DNA from: JANMCE01 sp963791625
GTDB taxonomy: Bacteria > Actinomycetota > Acidimicrobiia > Acidimicrobiales > Ilumatobacteraceae
Reading direction: 5' to 3'
Length of the DNA stretch: 64,000 nucleotides
Assembly: GCA_963791625.1 (NCBI GenBank)
Contig: CAWBTA010000001.1
Coordinates: forward strand, 62,001 to 126,000
Part shown: piece after piece, positions 26,796 through 36,968 of the stretch
Layout: each line of letters begins with the position of its first letter
Position numbering within the stretch: the first letter of the stretch is position 1
Notes under the pieces: model-generated
What the model saw: only the letters and a program-made list of their open reading frames with translations
Database searches by the model: none
Told to the model about the DNA's origin: nothing
Translations under genes and position numbers: made by a program

Positions 26796-27290
26796 GTGAG
26801 CAGCGACCCGGTGATCGGCGTGGTGATGGGATCCTCCAGCGATTGGGAGATCATGCGCGCCGCCACCGAGATTCTCGCCGAGTTCGACGTTTCGCACGAG
26901 GCGCGTGTCGTTTCGGCCCACCGCATGCCGGACGAGATGTTCGACTATGCCGAGACAGCGTCCGCTAGGGGCTTGCGCGCGATCATCGCCGGTGCAGGCG
27001 GCGCCGCGCACCTGCCCGGCATGCTTGCGGCCAAGACCACAGTGCCGGTGCTCGGCGTGCCGGTGCCGAGCAAGCACCTCGCTGGCGTCGACTCCCTGTA
27101 TTCGATTGTGATGATGCCCAAAGGCGTTCCCGTGGCCACGTTCGCCATCGGGGCAGGCGGTGCGGCGAATGCGGCGCTGTTCGCGGTGGCGATGCTCGCG
27201 CATGGCGATGCTGCATTGGGCGCGAGGCTCGACGCCTATCGGTCCCGGCAGACCGAGGTCGCGCGCTCGATGAGCCAAGACTTGACGTGA
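26796..27290 (+). CDS. purE: N5-carboxyaminoimidazole ribonucleotide mutase
   Basis: 164-residue PurE class I protein, which converts N5-CAIR to CAIR in purine synthesis. Diagnostic motifs are GVVMGSSSDWEIM, VVSAHRMPDEMFDYA (catalytic His), AGAGGAAHLPGMLAA and GVPVPSKHLAGVDSLYSIVM. Start is GTG 26796. The stop overlaps the purK start, forming the standard purE-purK pair. Confidence 0.97.
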   Translation: MSSDPVIGVVMGSSSDWEIMRAATEILAEFDVSHEARVVSAHRMPDEMFDYAETASARGLRAIIAGAGGAAHLPGMLAAKTTVPVLGVPVPSKHLAGVDSLYSIVMMPKGVPVATFAIGAGGAANAALFAVAMLAHGDAALGARLDAYRSRQTEVARSMSQDLT

Positions 27291-28432
27291 CGGGGTTCAT
27301 CGCGCCCGGCGCGACCCTCGGGGTTATGGGCGGCGGCCAGCTCGGTCGTATGTTCGTTCATGCGGCGCAGCGCATGGGCTATTTCACCGCGGTGCTCGAT
27401 CCCGATCCGCAAAGCCCGGCGGGCCGCGTGTCGCATCACCACATCTGCACCGACTACGGCGACGAGGCCGGCCTTACGCAGCTCGCGGAGCTCTCCGCAG
27501 CAATCACGACCGAGTTCGAGAATGTTCCGGCGCCGTCGCTCTTGTGGCTCGGGGACAGAACCTCGGTGGCGCCCGGCGCCGACGCGGTGGCCATCTGCCA
27601 GCACCGCGGTCGCGAGAAGGCCTTCTTTGAGAGCTGCGGCGTGCCGTGTGCGCCACATGCGCTGATCGAGTCGGCCGCGCAACTCGATGCAATAGATGCC
27701 GATCTGCTGCCCGGCATCTTGAAGACCGCGCAGCTCGGCTACGACGGGAAAGGGCAGACCACGGTGGCCACGCCGGCCGATCTCGCAGACGCGTTCGCCG
27801 CGCACGGCGGTGTGGCCTGTGTGCTCGAGAAGAAGCTCGCACTTGTGCATGAGATCAGCGTCATCGTCGCCCGCGGCGCCGACGGCTCGCACACCAGCCT
27901 TCCCGTGCAGCAGAACCTGCACCGCGGTGGCATCCTGGCCGTGACGCAGGTGCCCGCACCCGACGTGAGCGAAGCCACGCAACGCTGCGCCGTCGAGGCC
28001 GCTCTCGCACTCGCCGAGGCGATGCATTACGTCGGCGTGTTGTGCGTCGAGTTCTTCGTGCTTGAAGGCGGCACGCTCGTCGCAAACGAGATGGCGCCGC
28101 GGCCGCACAACTCTGGCCACCACAGCCTCGAGTCGTGCGGCCTGTCGCAGTTCGAGATGCAGCTGCGTGCGATGTGTGGCGCTCCGCTGCCCGCTTCGAG
28201 TCTGCGAGGCGCAGCGATCATGCTCAACCTCCTCGGCGACCTGTGGGTGCATGGCGAGCCCGATTGGCCGGGCGTTCTCGGGCTGCCAGGCGTGCACCTT
28301 CACCTCTACGGCAAACACGAGGCACGTCCCGGTCGAAAGATGGGGCACCTGACCGTGACCGCAGCGGGCATCGAGTCGGCCCGAGCGACAGCACGGATGG
28401 CGGCAGCCAAGCTCGGCCTCGAGACGCCCTGA
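27287..28432 (+). CDS. purK: 5-(carboxyamino)imidazole ribonucleotide synthase
   Basis: 381-residue ATP-grasp enzyme that makes N5-CAIR from AIR, ATP and bicarbonate for PurE. Motifs: GVMGGGQLGRMFVHAAQRMG at the N-terminus, ITTEFENVPA, ILKTAQLGYDGKGQ (ATP-grasp), ISVIVARGADG and NEMAPRPHNSGHHSLE (metal-binding). It overlaps purE by four bases. Full length for the family. Confidence 0.97.
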   Translation: MTGFIAPGATLGVMGGGQLGRMFVHAAQRMGYFTAVLDPDPQSPAGRVSHHHICTDYGDEAGLTQLAELSAAITTEFENVPAPSLLWLGDRTSVAPGADAVAICQHRGREKAFFESCGVPCAPHALIESAAQLDAIDADLLPGILKTAQLGYDGKGQTTVATPADLADAFAAHGGVACVLEKKLALVHEISVIVARGADGSHTSLPVQQNLHRGGILAVTQVPAPDVSEATQRCAVEAALALAEAMHYVGVLCVEFFVLEGGTLVANEMAPRPHNSGHHSLESCGLSQFEMQLRAMCGAPLPASSLRGAAIMLNLLGDLWVHGEPDWPGVLGLPGVHLHLYGKHEARPGRKMGHLTVTAAGIESARATARMAAAKLGLETP

Positions 28433-28473
28433 CACGATACGCCCCCGGGGTGTCATCTGAGCAGAGCGTCGGG

Positions 28474-29343
28474 TCACTGCAGCCGGGCGCGCCATGCCGA
28501 TGGAGACATTCCTGTCCATCGGCGAAACGCTCGGCTGAAGCCTTCGGTTGAGTTGAATCCGACGTCGAATGCGACGGTGGAAATGGGCGCGCTTTGGTTG
28601 GAGAGAAGCGCGATGGCTCGGGTGCGTCGTTCATCGTCGACGAGTTCGGAGAAGGTGGTGCGGTGGTCGGCTAGGCGCTGTTGAAGGGTACGCGGGCTAT
28701 ACGAGAGACGTCCGGCCACGGCCTGCAGCGTGGGTGTTGTCCGGAGGTTTTCGCGGATAATCCGACGAACGTCGGCAACCCAGCCACCGTTCTCGTCGAG
28801 GGCGTGTTCGGCGTAGCCGATGAGCATCGACGCAATTGACGGGTCGGCCGACGCGAGCGGCGACGCAACCTGACCCGCGCTGAAGACAACCACGTCGTGT
28901 CCCGATGTTCGATGCCATTGTCGAGTCGGTCGCACCGACGCTTCCGTAACCTGATCGAGCAAGCGAGAAAGCAGCGTGAAGAACGCGTCTCGGGTGTCGC
29001 CATGTGCCGCGGTCGGCCCGGTGCCGCGTAGGTGGACCTTGTACTCGCCGTGACTGCTTTGGTCGAGCACAATCTCGTCGTCGCCCCAGAGTGGATGGAA
29101 TCGGACGAGGGTCCGCAGAAGTTGCCCGACGTCGCGACAGTTGGCGAGGAGCGGCGGAATGACGCCGCCGACGAGCGCAAGATCGACCCACTGTCCGAAC
29201 CGGTGACCGGGGTCGTCGATGCCTGCGGCTCGCATTGCGTTCCAACGGTCGGCGATCGAACTGTCGGGATCATGGTGGACAGCGACGCCGTGAAGCGCGG
29301 CGAAGCGGTCGATTACGTCCACCATGCGTCGGTTCGAGGTCAT
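28474..29343 (-). CDS. AraC-family transcriptional regulator
   Basis: About 289 residues with an N-terminal AraC-type ligand region (DUF4-like arabinose-binding family of OruR/ArgR-type regulators) and a C-terminal double helix-turn-helix: LQAVAGRLSYSPRTLQQRLA and ISTVAFDVGFNSTEGFSRAF, ending RRWTGMSPSAWRARLQ. ATG 29343 (MTSNRRMVDVIDRF) is preferred over 29364. It is divergent from the sterol-desaturase-like gene, about 70 bases away, so it may control it. Confidence 0.92.
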   Translation of the reverse strand: MTSNRRMVDVIDRFAALHGVAVHHDPDSSIADRWNAMRAAGIDDPGHRFGQWVDLALVGGVIPPLLANCRDVGQLLRTLVRFHPLWGDDEIVLDQSSHGEYKVHLRGTGPTAAHGDTRDAFFTLLSRLLDQVTEASVRPTRQWHRTSGHDVVVFSAGQVASPLASADPSIASMLIGYAEHALDENGGWVADVRRIIRENLRTTPTLQAVAGRLSYSPRTLQQRLADHRTTFSELVDDERRTRAIALLSNQSAPISTVAFDVGFNSTEGFSRAFRRWTGMSPSAWRARLQ

Positions 29344-29415
29344 GTCTGCACATCCGGTCAACAATCCTGCATGCGAGGTAGGGCGGCCGCGGTCACGTTC
29401 AACGAAGGTGAGCCT

Positions 29416-30330
29416 ATGAGTTCTTCGCCTGCCCCTGCCCCATTGGTCGCCTATGGCCTCTACCCACTCGTGGTTGGCGGTGCGACGATCGCGGCCGCAC
29501 TGGTCGTGTCTCGAGGAGGGAACCGATCGGCGGTCATGCCCTTGATCTTGGTGAGCGCCATCGCGATCTGCATGATGGCGGAGTGGCGTTTCCCGCTTGA
29601 CCGCCGCTGGTCAATGACGGCGCGCAGCCTCTGCCGCCGTGACTTTCCGTACATCGTGCTCGGACTCGTCGTCGAACGAGCGAGCGAAGTTGCCGTCGCC
29701 GCGATCGCGACTCGAACCGTTCCGGCCGGTGGCTTCGGGCCGATCGCGCGTCTTCCTTTGGCGGCACAGGTTGTTGCGGCGATCCTGGTGTTCGATCTCG
29801 CGTGGTACACCTACCACCGTGCCGCGCACCGCTCGGCGCGCCTGTGGCGGGTCCATGGTGCACACCACAGCCCGAGTCAGTTGTATGTGTTGATGCATGG
29901 TGTGTTTCACCCGTGCGACGAACTCGTCGTGCGGTTCGTCCTTGGGCTCGTTGTGTTTCGGTACGTCGGGTTCACACCGAACGCGAGTTTTGTCGCGCTG
30001 GTAATCATCGGATGCGTTGGAATCATCAGCCACACCAACGCCGACATCCGGATTTGGGCGTTCAATCATCTCCTCATCGGTCCCGAGACGCATCGCTATC
30101 ACCACAGTGCCGAGGACAACGGCAACTACGGCACCGTCACTTCGGTCTGGGATCAGGCCTTCGGCACGTTCGTGTTCAACCCGGCACCGCCGGTACGACT
30201 TGGCCTGCATGATGCATCTGACTACCCCGACCCGCAACGGTTCCTCACCGTCCTTGCGTGGCCTCTCCGACACCGCGTCACCTGCCCGACTGAACCCGAG
30301 GGATGCCATGTGGCGACATCGCGCGGTTAG
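29416..30330 (+). CDS. Sterol desaturase / fatty acid hydroxylase family membrane protein
   Basis: 304-residue integral membrane diiron hydroxylase. The histidine boxes are present: YTYHRAAH, VHGAHHSPSQLYV, and ETHRYHHSAEDNGNYGT, together with GVFHP and SHTNADIRIWAFNHL. Four to five membrane spans precede and separate them. Family members hydroxylate or desaturate sterols, carotenoids or fatty acids; substrate unknown. ATG 29416 is taken as the start (GAAGGTGAG upstream); longer frame sequence lies in the AraC gene on the other strand. Its last four bases overlap the convergent SDR gene. Confidence 0.9.
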   Translation: MSSSPAPAPLVAYGLYPLVVGGATIAAALVVSRGGNRSAVMPLILVSAIAICMMAEWRFPLDRRWSMTARSLCRRDFPYIVLGLVVERASEVAVAAIATRTVPAGGFGPIARLPLAAQVVAAILVFDLAWYTYHRAAHRSARLWRVHGAHHSPSQLYVLMHGVFHPCDELVVRFVLGLVVFRYVGFTPNASFVALVIIGCVGIISHTNADIRIWAFNHLLIGPETHRYHHSAEDNGNYGTVTSVWDQAFGTFVFNPAPPVRLGLHDASDYPDPQRFLTVLAWPLRHRVTCPTEPEGCHVATSRG

Positions 30331-31100
30331 AAGCGGCCGCCGTCGACGATGAACTGCTGGGCGGTGCAGGCGGCGCCGTCGTCGGCGGAGAGGAAGAGCA
30401 CCATTTGGGCGAACTCATCGGGCATGATGCGGCGCTTGATGGCTTGGTCTCTCATGGTGCCAGCTTCGCCTTCGGGGGTCCACCATTTCGTGAGCTGGCG
30501 TTCGGTCGGCACCCAGCCCGGCAGTACCGTGTTCACCCGCACACCATGGGGACCGAACGTACGGGCCATGGTACGGGTGATGCCTTCCACCGCGGCCTTT
30601 GCCATCGTGTAGCCGGGGAACATGTCTTCTTGCATCATGTAGCTGCTCGAGCCGATGTTCACCACCGAGCCCATGCCAGCGTCGATCATCTTTGGCGCAA
30701 GCGACTGGATGGCGAAGAAGTAGTGGCGAAGGTTGGTATTGATGCGGTTGTCGAAGTAGTCCGGCGTCATGTCGCGCCAGTCGTGGCGGTCGTCGCTCGC
30801 CGCGTTGTTCACCAGCACGCTAATGGTGCCGCCGAGGGCCGCGAGAGCGGACCTGCAAGCGGTTTGGAGAGCGGCGATGTCGAGTAGGTCGACCTCGAAA
30901 AAGAGCGGCGCGTGCTTCGCTCCCGCTGCGACACAGCGCTCGATGGTGGCCCGTGCATAGGGCACGTTCTTGTCGACGAATGCCACTCGACTTCCCTGCC
31001 GAGCGAACTGCTCAACGATGGCACTCCCGATACCGTCGGCGCCTCCGGTGATGAACACCGTGCGATCGATAAGGGATGGATACGAGGCGTAAGCGGTCAC
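30327..31100 (-). CDS. Short-chain dehydrogenase/reductase
   Basis: 257-residue classical SDR. NAD(P) motif TGGADGIG, NNAAS in place of NNAG, catalytic Ser in NIGSSSY, YTMAK active-site Tyr/Lys, and the C-terminal TAQQFIVDGG. Third gene of a minus-strand operon with an amidohydrolase (10 bases upstream) and a 2-hydroxyacid dehydrogenase, suggesting sugar-acid or carboxylic-acid catabolism. Substrate not evident. Confidence 0.92.
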   Translation of the reverse strand: MTAYASYPSLIDRTVFITGGADGIGSAIVEQFARQGSRVAFVDKNVPYARATIERCVAAGAKHAPLFFEVDLLDIAALQTACRSALAALGGTISVLVNNAASDDRHDWRDMTPDYFDNRINTNLRHYFFAIQSLAPKMIDAGMGSVVNIGSSSYMMQEDMFPGYTMAKAAVEGITRTMARTFGPHGVRVNTVLPGWVPTERQLTKWWTPEGEAGTMRDQAIKRRIMPDEFAQMVLFLSADDGAACTAQQFIVDGGRF

Positions 31101-31110
31101 GGAGGTTCCT

Positions 31111-31929
31111 TCAGGCGAAGCCGTACAGCTCTGCCGGGTTGTCGACGAGGATCTGGCGACGGGTTGCCGCGTTGGGAATCCAGTCGATCAGGAGGCGACG
31201 GAGATCGCCTAATCCGGGTGGGTCGAGCTGTCCGGGATGAGGCCAGTTCGTCGCCCACAACAAGCGCTCGGGAGCACGACGAACAAGCTCGTGAACAACA
31301 GCGGTCACCGCCTCGTACTGGTGAGAGGCGTCGAGTTGCGTTTCGTACGGCGCAGATAGCTTCACCCAGCAGGTTCCGCTGTCGATCAGCCGCAGCAGCG
31401 TTTCGAAGTGCATGTCCTCAACGCCAACCGATGGCATGAAGCGGCCGATGTGGTCGACCACGATCGGCACCGGGAGAGCGAGCAGTTCGTCGGCTCGTTG
31501 GTCGAGGAATCGGCCGTTCGTCTGCAGCTGAATGTGCCAATCGAACGCGGCGATACGCTGCGCGACCACCGGCATCGCTTCCCAAGCAACCGCGCCTCCC
31601 GCAAGCATGAAGAACCGGGCGCCGCGTGTGCCGCGCCGAGTCAGCTGATCAAGTTCGGCATCGGTCACCTGGTCGTCCACGACTGCGACGAACCGTGCGG
31701 CATCGCCGAGTTGGGCGACGGCGTCGAGTTGGCACGAGTTGTCGAGGCCATATGTGGTCGGTTGCACCACCACGACGCGCTGCGCACCCAAGGTTTCCTG
31801 CACCTTGCGATAGTCGGCCACGGTCGCGTCGGGCGGGAGTATCTGTGCGGTTGGCGCCGCGGTGAAACGATGATCGTAGAAGTGCACGTGCGTATCGCAC
31901 GATCCGACGGGAAACGTTTCGCTAGTCAC
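31111..31929 (-). CDS. Amidohydrolase-2 family hydrolase (PDC lactonase-like)
   Basis: 272-residue metal-dependent hydrolase of the amidohydrolase_2 family. Supporting motifs are CDTHVHFYDHRF (metal-binding HxH), VVVQPTTYGLDN, IVVDHIGRFMPSVG and LLWATNWPHPGQ. These resemble 2-pyrone-4,6-dicarboxylate lactonase (LigI) and sugar-lactonase relatives, which suggests hydrolysis of a lactone. It overlaps the hydroxyacid dehydrogenase by eight bases. Confidence 0.88.
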   Translation of the reverse strand: MTSETFPVGSCDTHVHFYDHRFTAAPTAQILPPDATVADYRKVQETLGAQRVVVVQPTTYGLDNSCQLDAVAQLGDAARFVAVVDDQVTDAELDQLTRRGTRGARFFMLAGGAVAWEAMPVVAQRIAAFDWHIQLQTNGRFLDQRADELLALPVPIVVDHIGRFMPSVGVEDMHFETLLRLIDSGTCWVKLSAPYETQLDASHQYEAVTAVVHELVRRAPERLLWATNWPHPGQLDPPGLGDLRRLLIDWIPNAATRRQILVDNPAELYGFA

Positions 31930-32917
31930 GGTCCCACCACGCGCGAAGGCGCCGGGCGTGTTCGGCGTTGACGGCGCGTGGCGGCATCACCCCAGCCGTC
32001 ATGGCCGCAATCTGCTCGACCGAGCTACGCGCCTGGGCGTCAGCGTTCTCCGGTGTCAGGCCACCAAGATGTGGTGTCGCCACAACCCCGGGGCGACGGG
32101 CGAGTTTCGATGAGGGACGTTGGTCGGGCGCTCGACCGACATCCATTGCGAACCCGCCGAGGTGACCGGAGTCGAGCGCGGCGCCAACAGCGTCCTCGTC
32201 CAGTAGCTCACCGCGCGAAACGTTTACCAGAAACGTGCCACGCTGCATCGCGCCGAGGGTCTCGGCGTTGATGAGATTTTCCGTTGTGGGAAGCGCCGGA
32301 GCAAGGGGGAACACAACGTCGGCTCGTCCGAGCACTTGGGCGAGAGCGATGTGCTCGAATCCATCAGAGGTGGCATCGGCGAACGGGTCGCACACCAGCA
32401 CGTGCATTCCGATGCCGCGCAACACCTTGGCGAGATACGAACCGATCGCGCCGTAGCCGATAATGCCCGCGGTTCGACCCGCCATTTGGAAGCCCGCTCG
32501 TTGCGGCGGTTGACCGCCGGCCCGGTAGTCAATGGTGGACTCACTCACGTTGCGTGCGAGGTCGAGCATAAGGGCAAGGGCAAGCTCGGCGGTTGAGGCA
32601 ACGAAACTTTTGTCAGCGTGGCCGACCAACACGCCCGAGGCCGATGCGGCCTGCACATCAACTGTGCTGATGTCGACAGCGCAACGCAGGAACGCGACCA
32701 ACTCGGGTCGAGCGGCGAAGAGTGCCGCCTCGCCCGGCGTGGAGCGATGGGCGACGACCACATCGCACCCGGCAACGGCTTCGATGAGCTCGGGTGTTGT
32801 GAGGTCTCGCTGAAGTGGATTCAGCACCACCGACGCTACGGCCTCCAGTTCGGAAAGCGCTCGCCCGTAGTAGGCGTCCCGATCTTCCGGATTGTGAGTG
32901 AGGAACACGGTGAACAT
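31922..32917 (-). CDS. D-isomer-specific 2-hydroxyacid dehydrogenase
   Basis: 331 residues. NAD-binding motif GIIGYGAIGSYLAKVL, catalytic Arg in NVSRGELLDEDAV, and active-site His in TPHLGG; the N-terminal substrate domain has CAVDISTVDV. First gene of the three-gene minus-strand operon. Likely oxidises a sugar acid or 2-hydroxy acid feeding the amidohydrolase and SDR steps. Exact substrate unknown. Confidence 0.92.
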   Translation of the reverse strand: MFTVFLTHNPEDRDAYYGRALSELEAVASVVLNPLQRDLTTPELIEAVAGCDVVVAHRSTPGEAALFAARPELVAFLRCAVDISTVDVQAASASGVLVGHADKSFVASTAELALALMLDLARNVSESTIDYRAGGQPPQRAGFQMAGRTAGIIGYGAIGSYLAKVLRGIGMHVLVCDPFADATSDGFEHIALAQVLGRADVVFPLAPALPTTENLINAETLGAMQRGTFLVNVSRGELLDEDAVGAALDSGHLGGFAMDVGRAPDQRPSSKLARRPGVVATPHLGGLTPENADAQARSSVEQIAAMTAGVMPPRAVNAEHARRLRAWWDRD

Positions 32918-33107
32918 CCCGGCGACGGTAGCCGGTTACCTCACGTGCACCAGGTAGCAACTGGCCATGCGAACGCGATCCGCCGGTCTTGATCACTGAG
33001 GTCGCTCCTCCCGCCACTCGGCCGCCGGGCCGTGGAAATTCACCGTCTTCCAGATGGGTACTATCGCTGACGCAAAGCTCATTTCGTCAAACTATGGGGG
33101 CAGACCA

Positions 33108-34205
33108 ATGGCCAAGACCGGCTTCGTCTATCACGAGCTCTACCAATGGCACGACACCGGCAACTACGCCGGGTTCATGCAGTATGGATTTCCGCTTCAA
33201 CCGGGCATGCACTTCGAGCATCCCGAAACGAAACGGCGGTTCAAGAACCTGCTTGACGCCAGTGGGTACATCAAGCAGTTGTCGATCGTGGAGCCGCGGC
33301 ACGCGACGCGCGCGGAGCTGCTGCGGTTCCACACCGCGGCGTACCTTGATTCGGTCAAGGAGATGAGCGACGGGCACGGTGGCGACGCCGGCGAGCTCAC
33401 CCCGGTCGGACACGGAAGCTTCGAGATCGCCACGCTGTCCACCGGTGGCGTCATCGAGGGAACCGACGCCGTCATCGCTGGCGACCTCGACAATTGCTAC
33501 GCCCTGGTTCGCCCGCCTGGCCACCACGCCGAAGCCGATCGAGGTCGCGGGTTCTGCATCTTCGGCAACATCGCCGTCGCCGTCCACCACTGCCTGGCGG
33601 TGCATGGCATGGACCGGATCGCCGTCGTCGACTGGGATGTCCACCACGGCAACGGCACCGAGACCGCGTTCTACAACGATCCCCGGGTCCTCACCGTTTC
33701 GCTTCACCAGGAGAATTGGTATCCGCCGGGCCGCGGGTTCCTCACCGACATCGGTGAAGGCGCTGGCGAGGGCTTCGCGATCAACGTCCCGCTGCCGCCT
33801 GGTTCGGGCGTAGGTGCCTACACGGCGGCTTTCGACCAGGTCGTGTTGCCGGCGCTGCGGCGGTTCGGGCCCCAAATCATTTTCGTGGCGTCGGGTTTCG
33901 ATTCCAGCGCGTTCGATCCACTCGGGCGAATGATGATGACGTCGGCCGGCTACGCGCAGCTCACCCATTCACTCATGACGGTCGCGGCCGATCTCTGCGG
34001 TGGCAAAGTCGTTATGGCCCACGAGGGTGGCTACAGCCCTGAGTACGTGCCGCTGTGCGGACTGGCGGTGCTTGAGGCGATGAGCGGGATTTCCTCCGGA
34101 GTCGAGGACCCCTATCTCGGGTTTGCCGCCGGCATGGGACGACAGGACTTGCAGCCCGAACAGCAAGCGGTGCTCGATAACGTTCGCGCCATCCACCATC
34201 TGTGA
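33108..34205 (+). CDS. Class II histone-deacetylase-like amidohydrolase
   Basis: 365-residue HDAC/acetylpolyamine amidohydrolase family enzyme with the full active site: RPPGHHAEADRGRGFCIFGN, VVDWDVHHGNGTE and ASGFDSSAFDPLGR (zinc ligands), plus MAHEGGYSPEYVP. Bacterial members deacetylate small amines such as polyamines or short acyl amides. A GGGGG site precedes ATG 33108; the frame is open upstream to 33054 but starts without a good site. The acyl-CoA dehydrogenase begins 8 bases downstream, so they are probably co-transcribed. Confidence 0.93.
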   Translation: MAKTGFVYHELYQWHDTGNYAGFMQYGFPLQPGMHFEHPETKRRFKNLLDASGYIKQLSIVEPRHATRAELLRFHTAAYLDSVKEMSDGHGGDAGELTPVGHGSFEIATLSTGGVIEGTDAVIAGDLDNCYALVRPPGHHAEADRGRGFCIFGNIAVAVHHCLAVHGMDRIAVVDWDVHHGNGTETAFYNDPRVLTVSLHQENWYPPGRGFLTDIGEGAGEGFAINVPLPPGSGVGAYTAAFDQVVLPALRRFGPQIIFVASGFDSSAFDPLGRMMMTSAGYAQLTHSLMTVAADLCGGKVVMAHEGGYSPEYVPLCGLAVLEAMSGISSGVEDPYLGFAAGMGRQDLQPEQQAVLDNVRAIHHL

Positions 34206-34213
34206 CCTGACTG

Positions 34214-35470
<1,257 letters not shown>

Positions 35471-35513
35471 CGACGATGTCGAATCTTTCCCTTGCCCGAC
35501 CCCAACGGGTCGC

Positions 35514-36950
35514 TCATCGCTGGCTGCGGCCCGCCTCGGCTCCGAGGTGCGCCAAGGCCCGCGCCGCAGCGTTGGCGCCGCACATCCCGTGTGCGCCGGC
35601 GCCTGGTGGTGTGGACGCCGAGCACAGGTACACGCCCGGCACACCGGTAAAGTAGGGGTCGAGCGCAGCGCGTGGTCTGAACAGGAGTTGGGTGGGCGAG
35701 GCCGCGCCGCCGATGATGTCGCCGCCGATGTAGTTGGCGTTGTACACCGACATCTCGGTTGTCGTGCGAACCGCCGTGCCGACGATGCGCTCGCGGAACC
35801 CGGGTGCAAACCGCTCGATCTGAGCGATGATGGCGGCCGTGGCGTCACCGGTGTACCCGTGTGGCACGTGGGCGTATGTCCACAACGGGTTGACGTTGCC
35901 GACCGAGCGGCCTCGGTCGGTGAGATATTGCTGCCCGACCAGCACGAACGGCCGGTCGGGCATGTCGCCTCGATGCACGGCGAGTTCGCTGGCGACGATT
36001 TCGTCAAAGCCACCACCGAGGTGGACGGTGCCCGCTTGCCGAGCAACAGATGCCGTCCAGGGAACGTCGCCCTCGATGGCGAAGTCGATCTTGAACGCGC
36101 CCGGTCCGTGCCGGAAGCGGCGATACGCCCGAGCGACTCGTGATGGAAGACGGTCGCCCAGGATGTCAGCGGCGCTCGACGGCGAGATGTCAAGCATCAG
36201 CACATCATGCGGCGGGAGGTCCGTGACCGAGGTGACGCGCTGGCCGGTCTCGATCACCCCGCCATGCTGGCGGATGTCGGCGGCGAGGGCATCGGCAATG
36301 GCCTGCGAGCCGCCCTCGGCGATCACCCAACCCTCGGCATGGCCCGATACCACCAGCATCAGCCCGACCGCCGTCGTGAAGGGACGGTCGAGTCGATGGA
36401 AGGTGTGGGCGGCCACACCCGCCCATAACGCCTTTGCCTGCTCCGTCTTCCATAGTCGCCCGAACGCGGTGGCCGGCATCATCGCGCCAACGCCGAACCT
36501 GACGAACCCAAGCGGATGATGCGGCAGCCTTGCCAGTGGTTGGGCGGCATCGGCGATCAGGTTGTCGAACTGCGCGGCCATCGGCTCGAAGACCTGACGC
36601 CAACGACGGCCGTCAAGCCCTAACCCGTCAACGGTCCGATCGATCAATCGATAGAACGCGCTCGCCGACCCATCGTCGAGCGGGTGGGCGCAGTCGATTT
36701 CCGGCTGCAACCAGCGAAGACCGTGCTCAGCCAGATGTAGTTCTTTGAGGAACGGTGAGCCGGCCGCGATCGGGTGAAACGCCGAGCAGTGATCGTGCAC
36801 CAGCCCGGGCACGATCATCTCTGAGCTTCGCGTGCCACCACCGATTGAATCGCTTGCCTCCAGCACGGTGACCTGCAGTCCGGCGCGTGCCAAACGGGCG
36901 GCGGCAGCGAGCCCGTTCGGCCCACTGCCGACGACGATCGCCGACGTCAT
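35514..36950 (-). CDS. FAD-dependent oxidoreductase, phytoene-desaturase-like
   Basis: 478 residues. FAD motif VVGSGPNGLAAAARLARAGL at the N-terminus, then DSIGGGTRSSE (GG doublet), a mid-region substrate domain, and the C-terminal FAD contact GVYLCSASTPPGAGAHGMCG. Belongs to the CrtI-like NAD(P)/FAD oxidoreductase group often annotated as phytoene dehydrogenase-related. No other carotenoid genes are near, so the substrate may be a different lipid. It ends about 40 bases from the convergent acyl-CoA dehydrogenase and lies 18 bases downstream of the DUF3556 gene. Confidence 0.9.
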   Translation of the reverse strand: MTSAIVVGSGPNGLAAAARLARAGLQVTVLEASDSIGGGTRSSEMIVPGLVHDHCSAFHPIAAGSPFLKELHLAEHGLRWLQPEIDCAHPLDDGSASAFYRLIDRTVDGLGLDGRRWRQVFEPMAAQFDNLIADAAQPLARLPHHPLGFVRFGVGAMMPATAFGRLWKTEQAKALWAGVAAHTFHRLDRPFTTAVGLMLVVSGHAEGWVIAEGGSQAIADALAADIRQHGGVIETGQRVTSVTDLPPHDVLMLDISPSSAADILGDRLPSRVARAYRRFRHGPGAFKIDFAIEGDVPWTASVARQAGTVHLGGGFDEIVASELAVHRGDMPDRPFVLVGQQYLTDRGRSVGNVNPLWTYAHVPHGYTGDATAAIIAQIERFAPGFRERIVGTAVRTTTEMSVYNANYIGGDIIGGAASPTQLLFRPRAALDPYFTGVPGVYLCSASTPPGAGAHGMCGANAAARALAHLGAEAGRSQR

Positions 36951-36968
36951 CGCGTCACCGAGATGTGA

